A stretch of 64,000 bases of DNA from Bauldia sp. (GTDB lineage: Bacteria; Pseudomonadota; Alphaproteobacteria; Rhizobiales; Kaistiaceae), in contig NZ_JAGRLA010000025.1 in assembly GCF_020442045.1 (NCBI RefSeq), positions 41,966-105,965 on the forward strand, in the 5' to 3' direction. Position 1 is the first letter of the stretch; the number at the start of each line of letters is the position of its first letter. The notes under the pieces were generated by a model that worked only from the letters and a program-made list of their open reading frames with translations, was not told the origin of the DNA and did no database searches. The position numbers were made by a program, and so were the translations under genes. This document shows, piece by piece, positions 50,574-59,647 of the stretch.

Positions 50574-51258
50574 GCTCGCGCTCCATAGCCAGGCCGTTTG
50601 CGAGACCACCTTCCATCGCGGCACGAATCCCGGCTTTGACGGTGACCGTCGCGATCTCGGCATGGCTTCCGATCACGGCCGCCAGACGCCGCGCTTCCTC
50701 GAGCTCGCCGCCTTCTTCGACCAAGAATTCGACGATGCCGATGCGGTAGGCCTCTTCGGCCCCGATCGGGTCGCCGGTGAGGAGGATGCGACTGGTCTGG
50801 CCGAAGCCGACGAGCCGGGCAAGGCGCTGCGAGAACCCCCCGGCACCGAGCCAGCCGTGCTTGACCTCGGGCGCGGCAAAGCGGGCGGTGCGGGACGCGA
50901 CGCGGATGTCGCAGTTGAGGGCGATCTCGAATCCGCCGCCATAGACCCAGCCCTTGAGGGCGGCGATCAGCGGTTTGCGGAAGGCGCCGAATTCCAGAGC
51001 ATAGTTGACGCCGTTCCGCCATGCCCAGGCATCGGCGTATTCGTCGAGGGTGTGGAGGTCGGTTCCGGCGCAGAAGGCACGCTCGCCCGCGCCGCGCACA
51101 AGGACCGCATGCACCTCCGCATCGGTTTCCAGGCTCGCAAGCGCCTCGCGGATCGACGCCGCCATGCCGGGGGTGATGGCATTGTGCTTGGCCGCGCGGT
51201 TAAGGACAAGTTCGGCCGTCCCGTTGCCCGGCTTCTCGACCAGGATCTCGTTGATCAT
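50500..51258 (-). CDS. Enoyl-CoA hydratase/isomerase family protein, copy 2
   Basis: 252 residues, crotonase fold with FCAGTDLHTLDEY, VYGGGFEIALNCDIR and FAAPEVKHGWLGAGG. Both catalytic glutamates are present. The ATG at 51258 overlaps the CoA-transferase stop (ATGA). It overlaps the end of the gntR-type gene by 74 bases, an unusually long convergent overlap. Confidence 0.87.
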   Translation of the reverse strand: MINEILVEKPGNGTAELVLNRAAKHNAITPGMAASIREALASLETDAEVHAVLVRGAGERAFCAGTDLHTLDEYADAWAWRNGVNYALEFGAFRKPLIAALKGWVYGGGFEIALNCDIRVASRTARFAAPEVKHGWLGAGGFSQRLARLVGFGQTSRILLTGDPIGAEEAYRIGIVEFLVEEGGELEEARRLAAVIGSHAEIATVTVKAGIRAAMEGGLANGLAMERELMALAFALGAQRSGPDAFGKRERG

Positions 51259-52505
51259 GCAGCGGCTCCCGATCTGACGAGCTCATCCCGTTCGGCCGGC
51301 GAATAGCCGAGATCGCTCAGAATCTCCGGCGTGTGCTGGCCGAGATGGGGCGCGCCGGTAATCGTCGGCGCGGGATCCGTCGAAAAGCGGATTGCCGGCG
51401 CGGTCGTCGTCATAAGGCCGGCGCGCGGGTGCTCATAGCTAACGAAATAGGAACTGAACTGGGGGTGATCGCGGACCGCGGCATAGTCGTTGACGGGCCC
51501 CGACCAGACACCGGCGGCGAACAAGGCTTCAACCGCATCGTTGGTGTGCCACCCGGCGATCGCCTCCGCGACGACAGGGTAGATGCGGTCCCGCCAGGCA
51601 TTGATGCCGTCGCGGTCTTCGGGGTCGGACGGTTTCTCTTTCGCGAGCCGGGCGAGCTCCTCCGACCCGACCACCTCGGCGATCGCGGTGAGGCTTGACT
51701 GGGCAATCGCAAGCCAGCCGTCGCTGGTCCGGTAGATGCCGTAGGGCGGCTCCATCCACGTCGAGGCGTAGGGCTGGCTGCCCCGCGGCGCGTGACGACC
51801 GGTGGTGAGGTAGGTGGACAATTCCTGGATCTGGACCTCGAGCGCCGCGCCGAGAAGCGAGACCTTCACCTCGCAGCCCCTGCCGGTGCGCAGCCGCTGG
51901 AGGATGCCGGCAAGGACGCCTTCGCTGGCGAGGTGCGAGGCCATCACGTCGATCATGTAGACGGGCGAGGGGTGGGGCAGGGCGTCCTCTGCGCCGGCAT
52001 TCCAGGTGAGACCGGAAAATGCCTGCACCAGCAGGTCTTGGCCGGGTCTGGCGACCATCGGTCCCTCGTCGCCGTAGCCGGAGATCGATACATAGACGAG
52101 GTCCGGCTTGATCCCGGCAAGGGTCTCGTGGTCGATGCCGAGGCGGCCGGCGACGCCAGGCCGGAAGTTCTGGACGACCGCATCGGCCGTCCGAACGAGC
52201 CGGTAAAGGACCTCGCGTCCGGTATCGCTCTTGAGATCGAGCGCGAGCGACTTCTTGTTGCGATTGAGGGTGAGATAAGGGATCGCCTCGCCACCGAGAT
52301 AGATGTCCGCCATCGGCGAATTTCGGGTGAAGTCCGGTCGCTCCGGCCCCTCGATCTTGATGACTTCGGCGCCCATGTCGGCAAGCCGCTGGGTCGAGAG
52401 CGGTCCGGCCATGGCCAGCGTGAGGTCGACGATCCGCAGGCCTGCCAACGGTCCCGTCGCCATGGCCGCTTCCGGCTCACGGGTGCCGGTGGTCGTCTCT
52501 GTCAT
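51255..52505 (-). CDS. CaiB/BaiF family CoA-transferase, copy 2
   Basis: 416 residues. The start block GLRIVDLTLAMAGPLSTQRLADMGAEVIKIE and active-site ARPGQDLLVQAFSGL resemble copy 1. GGAGGG precedes two neighbouring ATGs, 52508 and 52505; the spacing suits 52505. First gene of its unit, with the palindrome at 52543 before it. Confidence 0.9.
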   Translation of the reverse strand: MTETTTGTREPEAAMATGPLAGLRIVDLTLAMAGPLSTQRLADMGAEVIKIEGPERPDFTRNSPMADIYLGGEAIPYLTLNRNKKSLALDLKSDTGREVLYRLVRTADAVVQNFRPGVAGRLGIDHETLAGIKPDLVYVSISGYGDEGPMVARPGQDLLVQAFSGLTWNAGAEDALPHPSPVYMIDVMASHLASEGVLAGILQRLRTGRGCEVKVSLLGAALEVQIQELSTYLTTGRHAPRGSQPYASTWMEPPYGIYRTSDGWLAIAQSSLTAIAEVVGSEELARLAKEKPSDPEDRDGINAWRDRIYPVVAEAIAGWHTNDAVEALFAAGVWSGPVNDYAAVRDHPQFSSYFVSYEHPRAGLMTTTAPAIRFSTDPAPTITGAPHLGQHTPEILSDLGYSPAERDELVRSGAAA

Positions 52506-52542
52506 CATTCCCTCCCTTCGGTCGGACACGCATTTCATCCAA

Positions 52543-52556
52543 AATCATATATGATT
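52543..52556. promoter_or_regulatory. GntR-type operator, perfect palindrome AATCATATATGATT
   Basis: A 14-bp perfect palindrome 38 bases upstream of the CoA-transferase gene. The identical sequence lies at 58651-58664. Confidence 0.65.
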
Positions 52557-52598
52557 AAGGGATGCAAAAACAGGCTTCTCGGGTAACAACTCCATTCC

Positions 52599-53603
52599 TC
52601 ATCGAACCGTCGTGGCTTCGTGCAGTTCGCTGATCGCGGCCCGCTCGCGCCGTCGCCGACGAGAATTGACCGCCCCATTAATCGCCAGGGCGAGCACCAG
52701 GATGAGCCCGTAGGTGAACTGGGCGTAGAAGGCGGACACGTGGGCGAGGCTCAGCAGGTTCTGCATGAGGAAGAGGACGGATCCACCTGCCGCCGCGCCG
52801 AGCAGGCCGCCGCGACCGCCGGCAAGGCTGGTACCGCCGAGCACCGCACCGGCGATACCTATCAATGTGTAGGGGCCCGCCGCAGTCGGGTCACCCGAGC
52901 CGAGAGATACCGTGAAGGCGAAGCCGGTCATGGCCGCAACGACGCCACCGAACACGTAGACCAGGAAACGCACGGCGGTGACGTTGATCCCGCTGGCGAA
53001 GGCCGACCGCTGGTCGCCCCCGGTAGCGAGCAGATTGCGTCCGAATGCGGACTGGCGGACCGGCAGCCAGAGAAGGGCGACGACCGCCAGGATGAGGAGC
53101 GGCATCGGGAAGCCGCCGAAGCCCTGGCCGAGGGCGATGATCCAGTCGGGCGCGCGTCCCCCCGCCATCGGCAGGACCACCAGCGTTGCGCCGGTAAGAA
53201 CGAGATAGGTGCCGAGCGTGGCGATGATCGGCGGCACACGGACGACGGAGACGAGGAAGCCATTTGCGGTGCCGACGCCGGCGCCGATGAGGAGCGTCGC
53301 CGGGATGACGAGGAGGGGCGTTGTGATCCCGGCCGGGAAGAGCGAGCCGATGAGCACAGCGTTGACGAAGCCGGCAAGCGGCCCGATCGACAGGTCGATC
53401 CCGCCGCCGCCCGAGACGATCGCGGGGGCCGCCGCCATGGCGATCAGTATGAAGGGCATCGCGACGGCGAGGATCGACGGCCAGTTGGTCGGGTCGAGGA
53501 AGGAAGGGTCGAGGAGGATATTGATGGCAAGGAGCACCAGAGCCGTGGCGATTGCGGGCCCGGCATAGGCGAAGCGACGGCGGAAACGATCGATCGCGTT
53601 CAT
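52599..53603 (-). CDS. Ribose-type ABC permease (CUT2 family), subunit 2
   Basis: 334 residues, about ten spans, with the block APAIVSGGGGIDLSIGPLAGFVNAVL that marks RbsC-like permeases. The frame continues upstream through the ATPase gene but the ATG at 53603 overlaps the ATPase stop (ATGA). Last gene of the five-gene unit. Confidence 0.9.
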   Translation of the reverse strand: MNAIDRFRRRFAYAGPAIATALVLLAINILLDPSFLDPTNWPSILAVAMPFILIAMAAAPAIVSGGGGIDLSIGPLAGFVNAVLIGSLFPAGITTPLLVIPATLLIGAGVGTANGFLVSVVRVPPIIATLGTYLVLTGATLVVLPMAGGRAPDWIIALGQGFGGFPMPLLILAVVALLWLPVRQSAFGRNLLATGGDQRSAFASGINVTAVRFLVYVFGGVVAAMTGFAFTVSLGSGDPTAAGPYTLIGIAGAVLGGTSLAGGRGGLLGAAAGGSVLFLMQNLLSLAHVSAFYAQFTYGLILVLALAINGAVNSRRRRRERAAISELHEATTVR

Positions 53604-55195
53604 CCGATGGCCCCTTGCGTCTTGCCGTCGTCCTGCTGACCGAACATCGCCGCGACGACCGCTTCGCGCGACATCGACTCCCCTTCGAGGACGCGGGATA
53701 TCTCGGACTCGCGAAACACCACGATACGGTCGCAGGCGATCAGCAGTTCCTCGATCTCGGTCGACAGGAAGAGCAGCGTCACGCCCTGCGCGGCCAGATC
53801 CTGGAACACCTGGTAGACCTCGACCTTGGTGGCGGCGTCCACACCCCGCAGCGGGTCGTCGAGGATCATCAACTCGGGGCCGACGGCAAGCCAGCGCGCG
53901 AGGAGGACCTTCTGCTGGTTGCCGCCCGACAGCCGCCCGACCGGCGCCTTGAGCCCCGGGTAGCGCGTCCGCATGACGTTGAGGTCCTGCTCGGCCTTCT
54001 TGCCGAGGCCCTTGCGGTCGATGAAGGTCAGCCGCGCCCAGCGTGGCAGGGTCGGCAGGCTGTAGTTGTCGAGTACCGACAGGCCGCCGAACAGGCCCTC
54101 GTTCTTCCGGTCGCGGGGGACGTAGCAGATGCCGTGCCGCACCGCGTCGCGCATCGACTCGACCGGATGCCAAGAACCGTCCCGCCGGTCCTCGACCGAT
54201 CCGCTTTCGGCTTTGCGGACCCGGGCGAGGACGGCGAGGAAGTCTGCCTGACCATGACCGTCGAGGCCACTGAAGCCGAGAATCTCGCCCGGCCGGATAT
54301 CGAGGTCGATCGGTCTGGAGCCGGGATGAAGGACGACGTCGCGCGCCCGGTATCTCGGTTCATCCGCGGCCGCCGCCGTCGCATCCCGGACACGAGGTTC
54401 GATCGACACGCCACCCTCGCCGCGCGACTTCGAGATCATGTTGATCAGGAGCTCGGCCGGCGCATCGCCAATGGGCAGGGTGGCAGTGGTCTCGCCGGAC
54501 TGGAGAAGCGTCACCGCGTCGGCAAGGCTCGCGATCTCGTCCATACGGTGCGAGATGAACAGAACCGCCGACCCTTCCGGGCGGTGGTGCCTGAGATAGT
54601 TGAACAGGGCGTCGCGGCCGCCGATGTCGAGTGCCGAGGTCGCCTCGTCGAGGATCAACAGACGCCACGGGCGGACCAGTGCCCGTGCCAGGGTGACGAT
54701 CTGCCTGCGGTGCAGCGGCAGCGCCTCGAGGCTGGTATCGAGCCCGATGGACGCGGCGTCGAGACCGGCGAGCGCCTCGGCCGCTATCCGCCGTTGTTCG
54801 GCGCGGGTCAACTTCCACTGGAACAGTCCGTCGGTACCGAGGAAGATGTTCTCGACGACCGACATTTCCGGGACGATCAGGGTTTCCTGGAAGACGGTGA
54901 CGACACCCCCGGCCTGGGCTTGCCGCGGCGAGCGGAAGGTAACGGGCGCGCCATCGATCGCGATCGTGCCGCTATCGGCCGGAAGGACGCCGCCCAGGAT
55001 CTTGACCAGGGTACTCTTGCCGGAGCCGTTTTCGCCGAGCAGCGCGCGGATTTCGCCGACCGCGATGTCGAGGCTGCAATCGACAAGCGCCTTGGTGGCG
55101 CCGAATGACTTGCGCACGTCGGTGATCCGGACGAGGCATCGGCGATCCGCGACGTTTGCTGCCTCTCCGCCCGTCACAGCCGGCTCCTGATCCAT
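53600..55195 (-). CDS. Ribose-type ABC ATPase with two domains
   Basis: 531 residues from the ATG at 55195; ATGs at 55255 and 55279 are possible. Domain 1 has Walker A GENGSGKST and a weak signature (LHRRQIVTLARAL); domain 2 has the degenerate Walker A GLDGHGQAD and the full signature GRLSGGNQQKVLLARW. The energy subunit for the two permeases. Confidence 0.9.
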   Translation of the reverse strand: MDQEPAVTGGEAANVADRRCLVRITDVRKSFGATKALVDCSLDIAVGEIRALLGENGSGKSTLVKILGGVLPADSGTIAIDGAPVTFRSPRQAQAGGVVTVFQETLIVPEMSVVENIFLGTDGLFQWKLTRAEQRRIAAEALAGLDAASIGLDTSLEALPLHRRQIVTLARALVRPWRLLILDEATSALDIGGRDALFNYLRHHRPEGSAVLFISHRMDEIASLADAVTLLQSGETTATLPIGDAPAELLINMISKSRGEGGVSIEPRVRDATAAAADEPRYRARDVVLHPGSRPIDLDIRPGEILGFSGLDGHGQADFLAVLARVRKAESGSVEDRRDGSWHPVESMRDAVRHGICYVPRDRKNEGLFGGLSVLDNYSLPTLPRWARLTFIDRKGLGKKAEQDLNVMRTRYPGLKAPVGRLSGGNQQKVLLARWLAVGPELMILDDPLRGVDAATKVEVYQVFQDLAAQGVTLLFLSTEIEELLIACDRIVVFRESEISRVLEGESMSREAVVAAMFGQQDDGKTQGAIG

Positions 55196-55235
55196 TCCCG
55201 TTCTGTCCCCGCTGGAGGCACCGACCGCGGGGCCG

Positions 55236-56213
55236 TCAAATCTGGCTTCGAACATGCGATTCACGGCCATAGAGCGCAACCAGAAGAATGATCAGCAGGC
55301 CGAGCATCATCTGCTGGATGCGTTCGCTGAACCCCAGACCGATCAGGAAGGTTGTCAGTTCGGTGATCAGCAGCGTTCCGGCGAAGGTGCGTCCGTAGCT
55401 GCCCGAACCGCCGAGGAGGGCCGTGCCGCCGACCACGACCGCGGCGACCGTCTGGAAGAGGTAGGGCTGTCCGACATTGGCATCGGCGCCGCCGCTGAAG
55501 CCGGCGAGCAGGATGCCGGCTATCGCGGCACAGCCGGCGCTGACGGCGAAGGTCGCGGCCCAGACCAGCGTTACCGGCACGAGGGCGAGGCGGGCGCTGC
55601 GTTCGTTCGCGCCGGTGGCGAAGAGGTAGCGACCGAGCAGGGATCGCTGTTCGATCGCGACGACGAGAAGCGTCAGCGCGAACCACACGACCACAATCGG
55701 GGGAAACGGAATCGGGCCGGTGCGGCCCGCCGGCGATACGGCTGCCATCAGATAGTCGGGCACCGTGCCGATGGTCTGGCCTTCGGTGTAGACGAGGACC
55801 GCGCCGAGGATCATGAAGCTGGCGGCAAGCGTGACGAGGAGGGGATGGGCGTTGAGAACGCGCGATAGGATGCCGCTTGTCGCGCCGATCGCCATCGAAA
55901 CCGCGATGACCATGAGCACCACCAGCGGGAAGGGGATTCCGGCGCCGTACCAGCGGACGGTGAGCACGTTGGCGAGGCCGATGATCGCGGGGATCGAAAG
56001 GTCGATGCCGCCAAGCAGGACGGTCAGCGTCTGGCCGATGCTGGCGATTCCAAGAAAGCTGGCGATGACCAGCAGCGAGACGATGCTGGGCCATGAGCCG
56101 AATCCGGGGATCATGACCATGCTCAGGATAAACAGCAGCGGGACCATCGCGTAAGCAACGAGAACGCTCTTCGACATCGACCACCACCGCTCCGGTATGG
56201 GGCTGCCGCTCAT
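55236..56213 (-). CDS. Ribose-type ABC permease (CUT2 family), subunit 1
   Basis: 325 residues, many spans, with the RbsC-like block QTLTVLLGGIDLSIPAIIGLANVL and a C-terminal VGGTALLGGSGSYGRTFAG. Two different permeases are encoded in one unit, so the channel is a heterodimer. Confidence 0.9.
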   Translation of the reverse strand: MSGSPIPERWWSMSKSVLVAYAMVPLLFILSMVMIPGFGSWPSIVSLLVIASFLGIASIGQTLTVLLGGIDLSIPAIIGLANVLTVRWYGAGIPFPLVVLMVIAVSMAIGATSGILSRVLNAHPLLVTLAASFMILGAVLVYTEGQTIGTVPDYLMAAVSPAGRTGPIPFPPIVVVWFALTLLVVAIEQRSLLGRYLFATGANERSARLALVPVTLVWAATFAVSAGCAAIAGILLAGFSGGADANVGQPYLFQTVAAVVVGGTALLGGSGSYGRTFAGTLLITELTTFLIGLGFSERIQQMMLGLLIILLVALYGRESHVRSQI

Positions 56214-56243
56214 GAGCGACAGCCCGTTTCAGGTAACCCGGGA

Positions 56244-57443
56244 TCAGCCCTTGGTGAAGTACTGGTCCAGGAATTCCGGCGAGACGCGGCGGCCGTCCGG
56301 CGGATCGGCGAAGCACGACGACTGCACGGTCATGTCCGGGGTGTACCAGTCATCGACATTTTCCGGAGTGATCTCCGGCAGCGGCATCAAAAGGGTGCTG
56401 ACGACCGGCTTCTCGCCGTTGAGCATGCGGGTCGCGACATCGAAGCCGGTCCACACCGCGGCGGCGCCGCCCTGCGAGGTCGAATAGACCGGGATGTCCT
56501 TCTCCTTGACGTAGGCGAGATAGGAGCACTCGCCGACGAAGCCGTTGATCTTCGGCAGCGGACGGCCGGACTGCTCGAAGGCCTGCCAGGCCGAAACGGC
56601 GCCGAGGCCACTGTCGACCACGCCATCGATCTGCTGCGGATGGGTGGCGAGGAACTTCAGCGTGTTGGTCTTGACCGTCGACGGGGTCCACTGGCCCTCG
56701 ACTTCGCCGACCACGTTGATGTCCGGGAAATTGCCGAGGACGTCGAGCGCGGCCTGGTGGCGGGCAAGCGTCGGGGCAAGGCCGGGAATGCCGTTGATCA
56801 GGAAGACATTGCCCTTGCCGCCGATCGCGTCGGCGACCCACTTGGCTGTCTTGGCGGCGACGAAATATTCGTTGAAGCCGACGTTGATCGCCTCGGGGCA
56901 GGTCACCGGGGACTCCACGGTGACGACGAGGACGCCCTTGTCGTGCGCGTCCTTGATGCCGGAGCACAGGCCGGTTGGCGACGACGGGATCGACAGGATC
57001 ACGTTGCAGCCTTCGCGGACCAGGTTGTTCAGCTGCGAAAGCTGGACGTTGATGTCGTTATTGGAGTTGGTGACGACGAGGTCCTCGGAGGCGAGCCCCT
57101 TCTCCTTGTAGTCGGCAACCAGCGCCTTGTACTTGTCGAGCGCGGCCTGGCGCCAGGAATTGCCCTGGTAGGAATCGTTGTAGCAGAACTTCCAGGGACC
57201 CTCCGGCGGCGTCCAGCCGGCGTAGGGATTCTTGCCGATCTCGGCGAGGAGCCAGTAGCCGACATAGTAGGGCTGCAGGCTTTCCGGCAGGAGGTTCAGC
57301 GCCTCCGCCTGCTCGGCGGTCGGCTTGGCGAGCTCGATGCCCTCGAGGCTGACGGCCGACTTCTCCGCGGCCGCCGACGGCAAGGCCGTCGTAACCAGGG
57401 CAGTGGCGAATGCCCCTGCCAGCGTCAATAGTCTCCAACTCAT
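56244..57443 (-). CDS. Periplasmic substrate-binding protein of the CUT2 importer
   Basis: 399 residues. Sec signal LLTLAGAFATALVTTALPSAAA, then a type I fold: VVTNSNNDINVQLSQLNNLVREGCNVILSIPS and GVLVVTVESPVTCPEAINVGF. The perfect site GGAGGAATACAAG precedes the ATG at 57443. Cysteines at several places may form a disulfide in the periplasm. Gene order puts it next to the M24 peptidase. Confidence 0.9.
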   Translation of the reverse strand: MSWRLLTLAGAFATALVTTALPSAAAEKSAVSLEGIELAKPTAEQAEALNLLPESLQPYYVGYWLLAEIGKNPYAGWTPPEGPWKFCYNDSYQGNSWRQAALDKYKALVADYKEKGLASEDLVVTNSNNDINVQLSQLNNLVREGCNVILSIPSSPTGLCSGIKDAHDKGVLVVTVESPVTCPEAINVGFNEYFVAAKTAKWVADAIGGKGNVFLINGIPGLAPTLARHQAALDVLGNFPDINVVGEVEGQWTPSTVKTNTLKFLATHPQQIDGVVDSGLGAVSAWQAFEQSGRPLPKINGFVGECSYLAYVKEKDIPVYSTSQGGAAAVWTGFDVATRMLNGEKPVVSTLLMPLPEITPENVDDWYTPDMTVQSSCFADPPDGRRVSPEFLDQYFTKG

Positions 57444-57501
57444 CTTGTATTCCTCCATTGCAAGCCGGCGACGACCGGCGACGATCAATGCGGCGAAGTC
57501 C

Positions 57502-58626
57502 TCATTCACCGCTCGAAATGCCGGGAAGGTGCTCGAACGGCGCGACCGGTCGGCACCCATCGGTGGTGATTTCGATCATCCATTCGGTGCGAACCCCGCC
57601 GATCGCCGGGTCGTAGGCACCCGGCTCGACCATCAGGAACATGCCGGGCTCGAGGGTCGCGTTTTCGAACGGAACGAGTCGCGGCCATTCATGGACCGAA
57701 GTTCCGAGCGAATGACCCGAATGATGGGGATAGGCGTAGCCGGCGCGGGCGACGTGCGCGCGCAGCTGGGCATCGAGATCGGCGATGACAACGCCGGGGC
57801 GCATGATCTCGACCGCCCGGTCCAGCGCCTCCTTCGCGGCGGTGAAGAGCTTGAGGTAGCCCTCGTTCGGCACACCGAGGACGGATGCGGCGCAAGAGTC
57901 GCCCCAGTAGCCGGCCACCCGTGGCGCAAGGTCCGAGATCAGCGGGTCGCCGTCGTTGACGACCCTGTCGATCGGCCATCCGGTGAAGCCGGCGGTGCGT
58001 TCCTTCCCCGACAGGAAGTCGCCGGTGATCGCGACACGCTCGCCTGCGAAATTCTCGATCGCGGCCCGGATGTCAGCAAAGATGTCGAGTTCGGTGCGAC
58101 CATCGCGGGTCGCCGTGCGGAATCGCCGCTGGCCGGCGGCGGCCGCCTCCGCGGCGCGCTTCATCAGCACTTTCTCGGCATCGGTTTTTGTCGCACGCGC
58201 ACGCTGAAAGGGATGTGTGAGGTCCACGGTCCGGTCGAACGTTCCGGTGAGTTGCGCCGGGAAGCTGGCGGGCTCGATTCCCGCGACGCCGCCGATGCCG
58301 AGTTCGTGGACGACATTCGTGACGGCCTCGGCGTAGTTGGAACCGAGGTCGGCGGGATGGTCGAAGGTGAAGCCTTCATAGAGGACGATCTTGTCGGCCC
58401 AACTTGCATTGGCCGCGCCGCCTTCGACATTCGCTGCGACGAGCCCGCAGGTTCCGTCGGCGCCGACGAAAGCCGTCGTCGGGCCGCCCGCGAATGGAGA
58501 GGTGCCGGCTTCGATCGGGACGACGTGTCCGGCCGCGTAGCAAACTGAATCGAAATTCGTGAGCACCGCCCAGTCGGCGGCCACGGATTTCGCCGCAGCG
58601 GCGGTCCGCTGAAGTCTTTCGTCCAC
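57502..58626 (-). CDS. M24-family metallopeptidase (Xaa-Pro/creatinase-like)
   Basis: 374 residues from a GTG at 58626 with GGGGAGGAAATCCAA upstream; the upstream ATG lies within the palindrome and is unlikely. The pita-bread metal site is visible: Asp in ISDLAPRVAGYWGDSC, His in HHSGHSLGTSVHEWP, Glu in VEPGAYD and GVRTEWMIEI. It may split a dipeptide-like or amidino compound brought in by the neighbouring importer. First gene of the unit, controlled from the palindrome 25 bases upstream. Confidence 0.87.
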   Translation of the reverse strand: MDERLQRTAAAAKSVAADWAVLTNFDSVCYAAGHVVPIEAGTSPFAGGPTTAFVGADGTCGLVAANVEGGAANASWADKIVLYEGFTFDHPADLGSNYAEAVTNVVHELGIGGVAGIEPASFPAQLTGTFDRTVDLTHPFQRARATKTDAEKVLMKRAAEAAAAGQRRFRTATRDGRTELDIFADIRAAIENFAGERVAITGDFLSGKERTAGFTGWPIDRVVNDGDPLISDLAPRVAGYWGDSCAASVLGVPNEGYLKLFTAAKEALDRAVEIMRPGVVIADLDAQLRAHVARAGYAYPHHSGHSLGTSVHEWPRLVPFENATLEPGMFLMVEPGAYDPAIGGVRTEWMIEITTDGCRPVAPFEHLPGISSGE

Positions 58627-58650
58627 TTGGATTTCCTCCCCGGTGGCAAT

Positions 58651-58664
58651 AATCATATATGATT
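58651..58664. promoter_or_regulatory. GntR-type operator, perfect palindrome AATCATATATGATT
   Basis: Identical to 52543-52556. It lies before the M24/importer unit. Confidence 0.65.
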
Positions 58665-59460
58665 TTGGACGAACTGCAACATAGCAGGGACACGCCGAAG
58701 ATGCCGGCCCTCAACGGAAGAGCGTGTCCGGGCGTGATGGTGTCGAGGAGGCGTACCGGTTGATGAAACCAACGGTGAGGTGACGATCCCGATGGCTCGG
58801 GCAGTCACGTGGCGTCTCGCCGCGACACGGGGCAGGTAGGGATCCGTCTTCTCGGGTGTCCATGCGCCGATCGAGGCGTCTTCCAGCTTTCTCGGCCAAG
58901 CTTCGCCAGACCCGGTCTCGCCCATCTCCACATCGGCCGCCGTTTCCATGACGATCCGATCGCGTCACGCCAGCGCGTCCAGGGGGGGAGAAGCGGTCCG
59001 CAGGTTCTTCGGCTTCGACGGCTGGGACGACCTCACGGCGGTCAGGCCGTCGTCCTCGACCTGCCACAGCCGGGCCTGGGAGAGTTCGACCGAAATCGTG
59101 GAACCGCCAAGATCGAAGTGAATCCGACCGTCATCGTCGGAGGCCGACGCAAACTCCTCGCTGCATTCGCTCCATTCCGCCGTCAGGGGGAGGACGCGGC
59201 ACAATCCGAGTTTGACCATGGTCCGGTCCCGTTCGACCGGGATCAGCAACGCCGCGATTTGGGGCGCATCAGCGGAACCGGGAGCCGCTGTTCCCCGGCA
59301 GCGTACCGGCCTTCCGGTTGGCAACCTGAGACGATCTGGCGTCTCGCGGGTGGTGAAGGCGTTTTTGGCGTCGGCCTCGCCAGGACAAGAGCCGCAACCT
59401 GCGGAGATGTCGGGCTATCCCCGCTCGCGCTCTGAGTCCGGGGATCATCCCCGGGCTTGA
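58665..59460. other. Long gene-poor stretch between the M24 promoter and the tRNA gene
   Basis: About 800 bases. Apart from the small open frame at 58965-59219, nothing recognisable is present: no repeat family, no clear hairpin with T-run, and no protein-like frame on the other strand. Confidence 0.4.
58965..59219 (-). CDS. Small hypothetical protein
   Basis: 84 residues (MVKLGLCRVLPLTAEW ... HFDLGGSTISVELSQARLWQVEDDGL). The composition is protein-like, with a polar strand-rich centre, and it is preceded by the GAACG-type region with no strong ribosome site. No family is recognised. It may be a chance frame in GC-rich DNA. Confidence 0.3.
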   Translation of the reverse strand: MVKLGLCRVLPLTAEWSECSEEFASASDDDGRIHFDLGGSTISVELSQARLWQVEDDGLTAVRSSQPSKPKNLRTASPPLDALA

Positions 59461-59536
59461 TGGTGGGCCCGGCAGGACTCGAACCTGCAACCAGACCGTT
59501 ATGAGCGGCCGGCTCTAACCATTGAGCTACAGGCCC
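59461..59536 (-). tRNA. tRNA-Ile2 (anticodon CAU, lysidine-modified)
   Basis: 76 bases with encoded CCA. The reverse complement begins GGGCCTGTAGCTCAATGG, has the anticodon loop CTCATAA and a T-arm GCAGGTTCGAGTCCTGC, and ends GGGCCCACCA. All stems pair, with one G-T in the acceptor arm and one in the anticodon stem. The loop and D-arm match the ileX type and not initiator or elongator tRNA-Met, so it reads AUA after lysidine modification. Confidence 0.85.
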
Positions 59537-59647
59537 TGTAGCGACGTGCGGTATAGGTGGAATCGCGGCGGCCAGCAATTCCTTCGCCGCAATGCGGTCA
59601 GAATAAGTTGCGAGCTTCGCGCCCGGTATGACGAAGGAGTATCGTCC

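Noticed and set aside
58809..59435. 208-residue plus-strand frame in the gap before the tRNA
   Set aside because: Arg-rich low-complexity translation, no ribosome site and no family resemblance.
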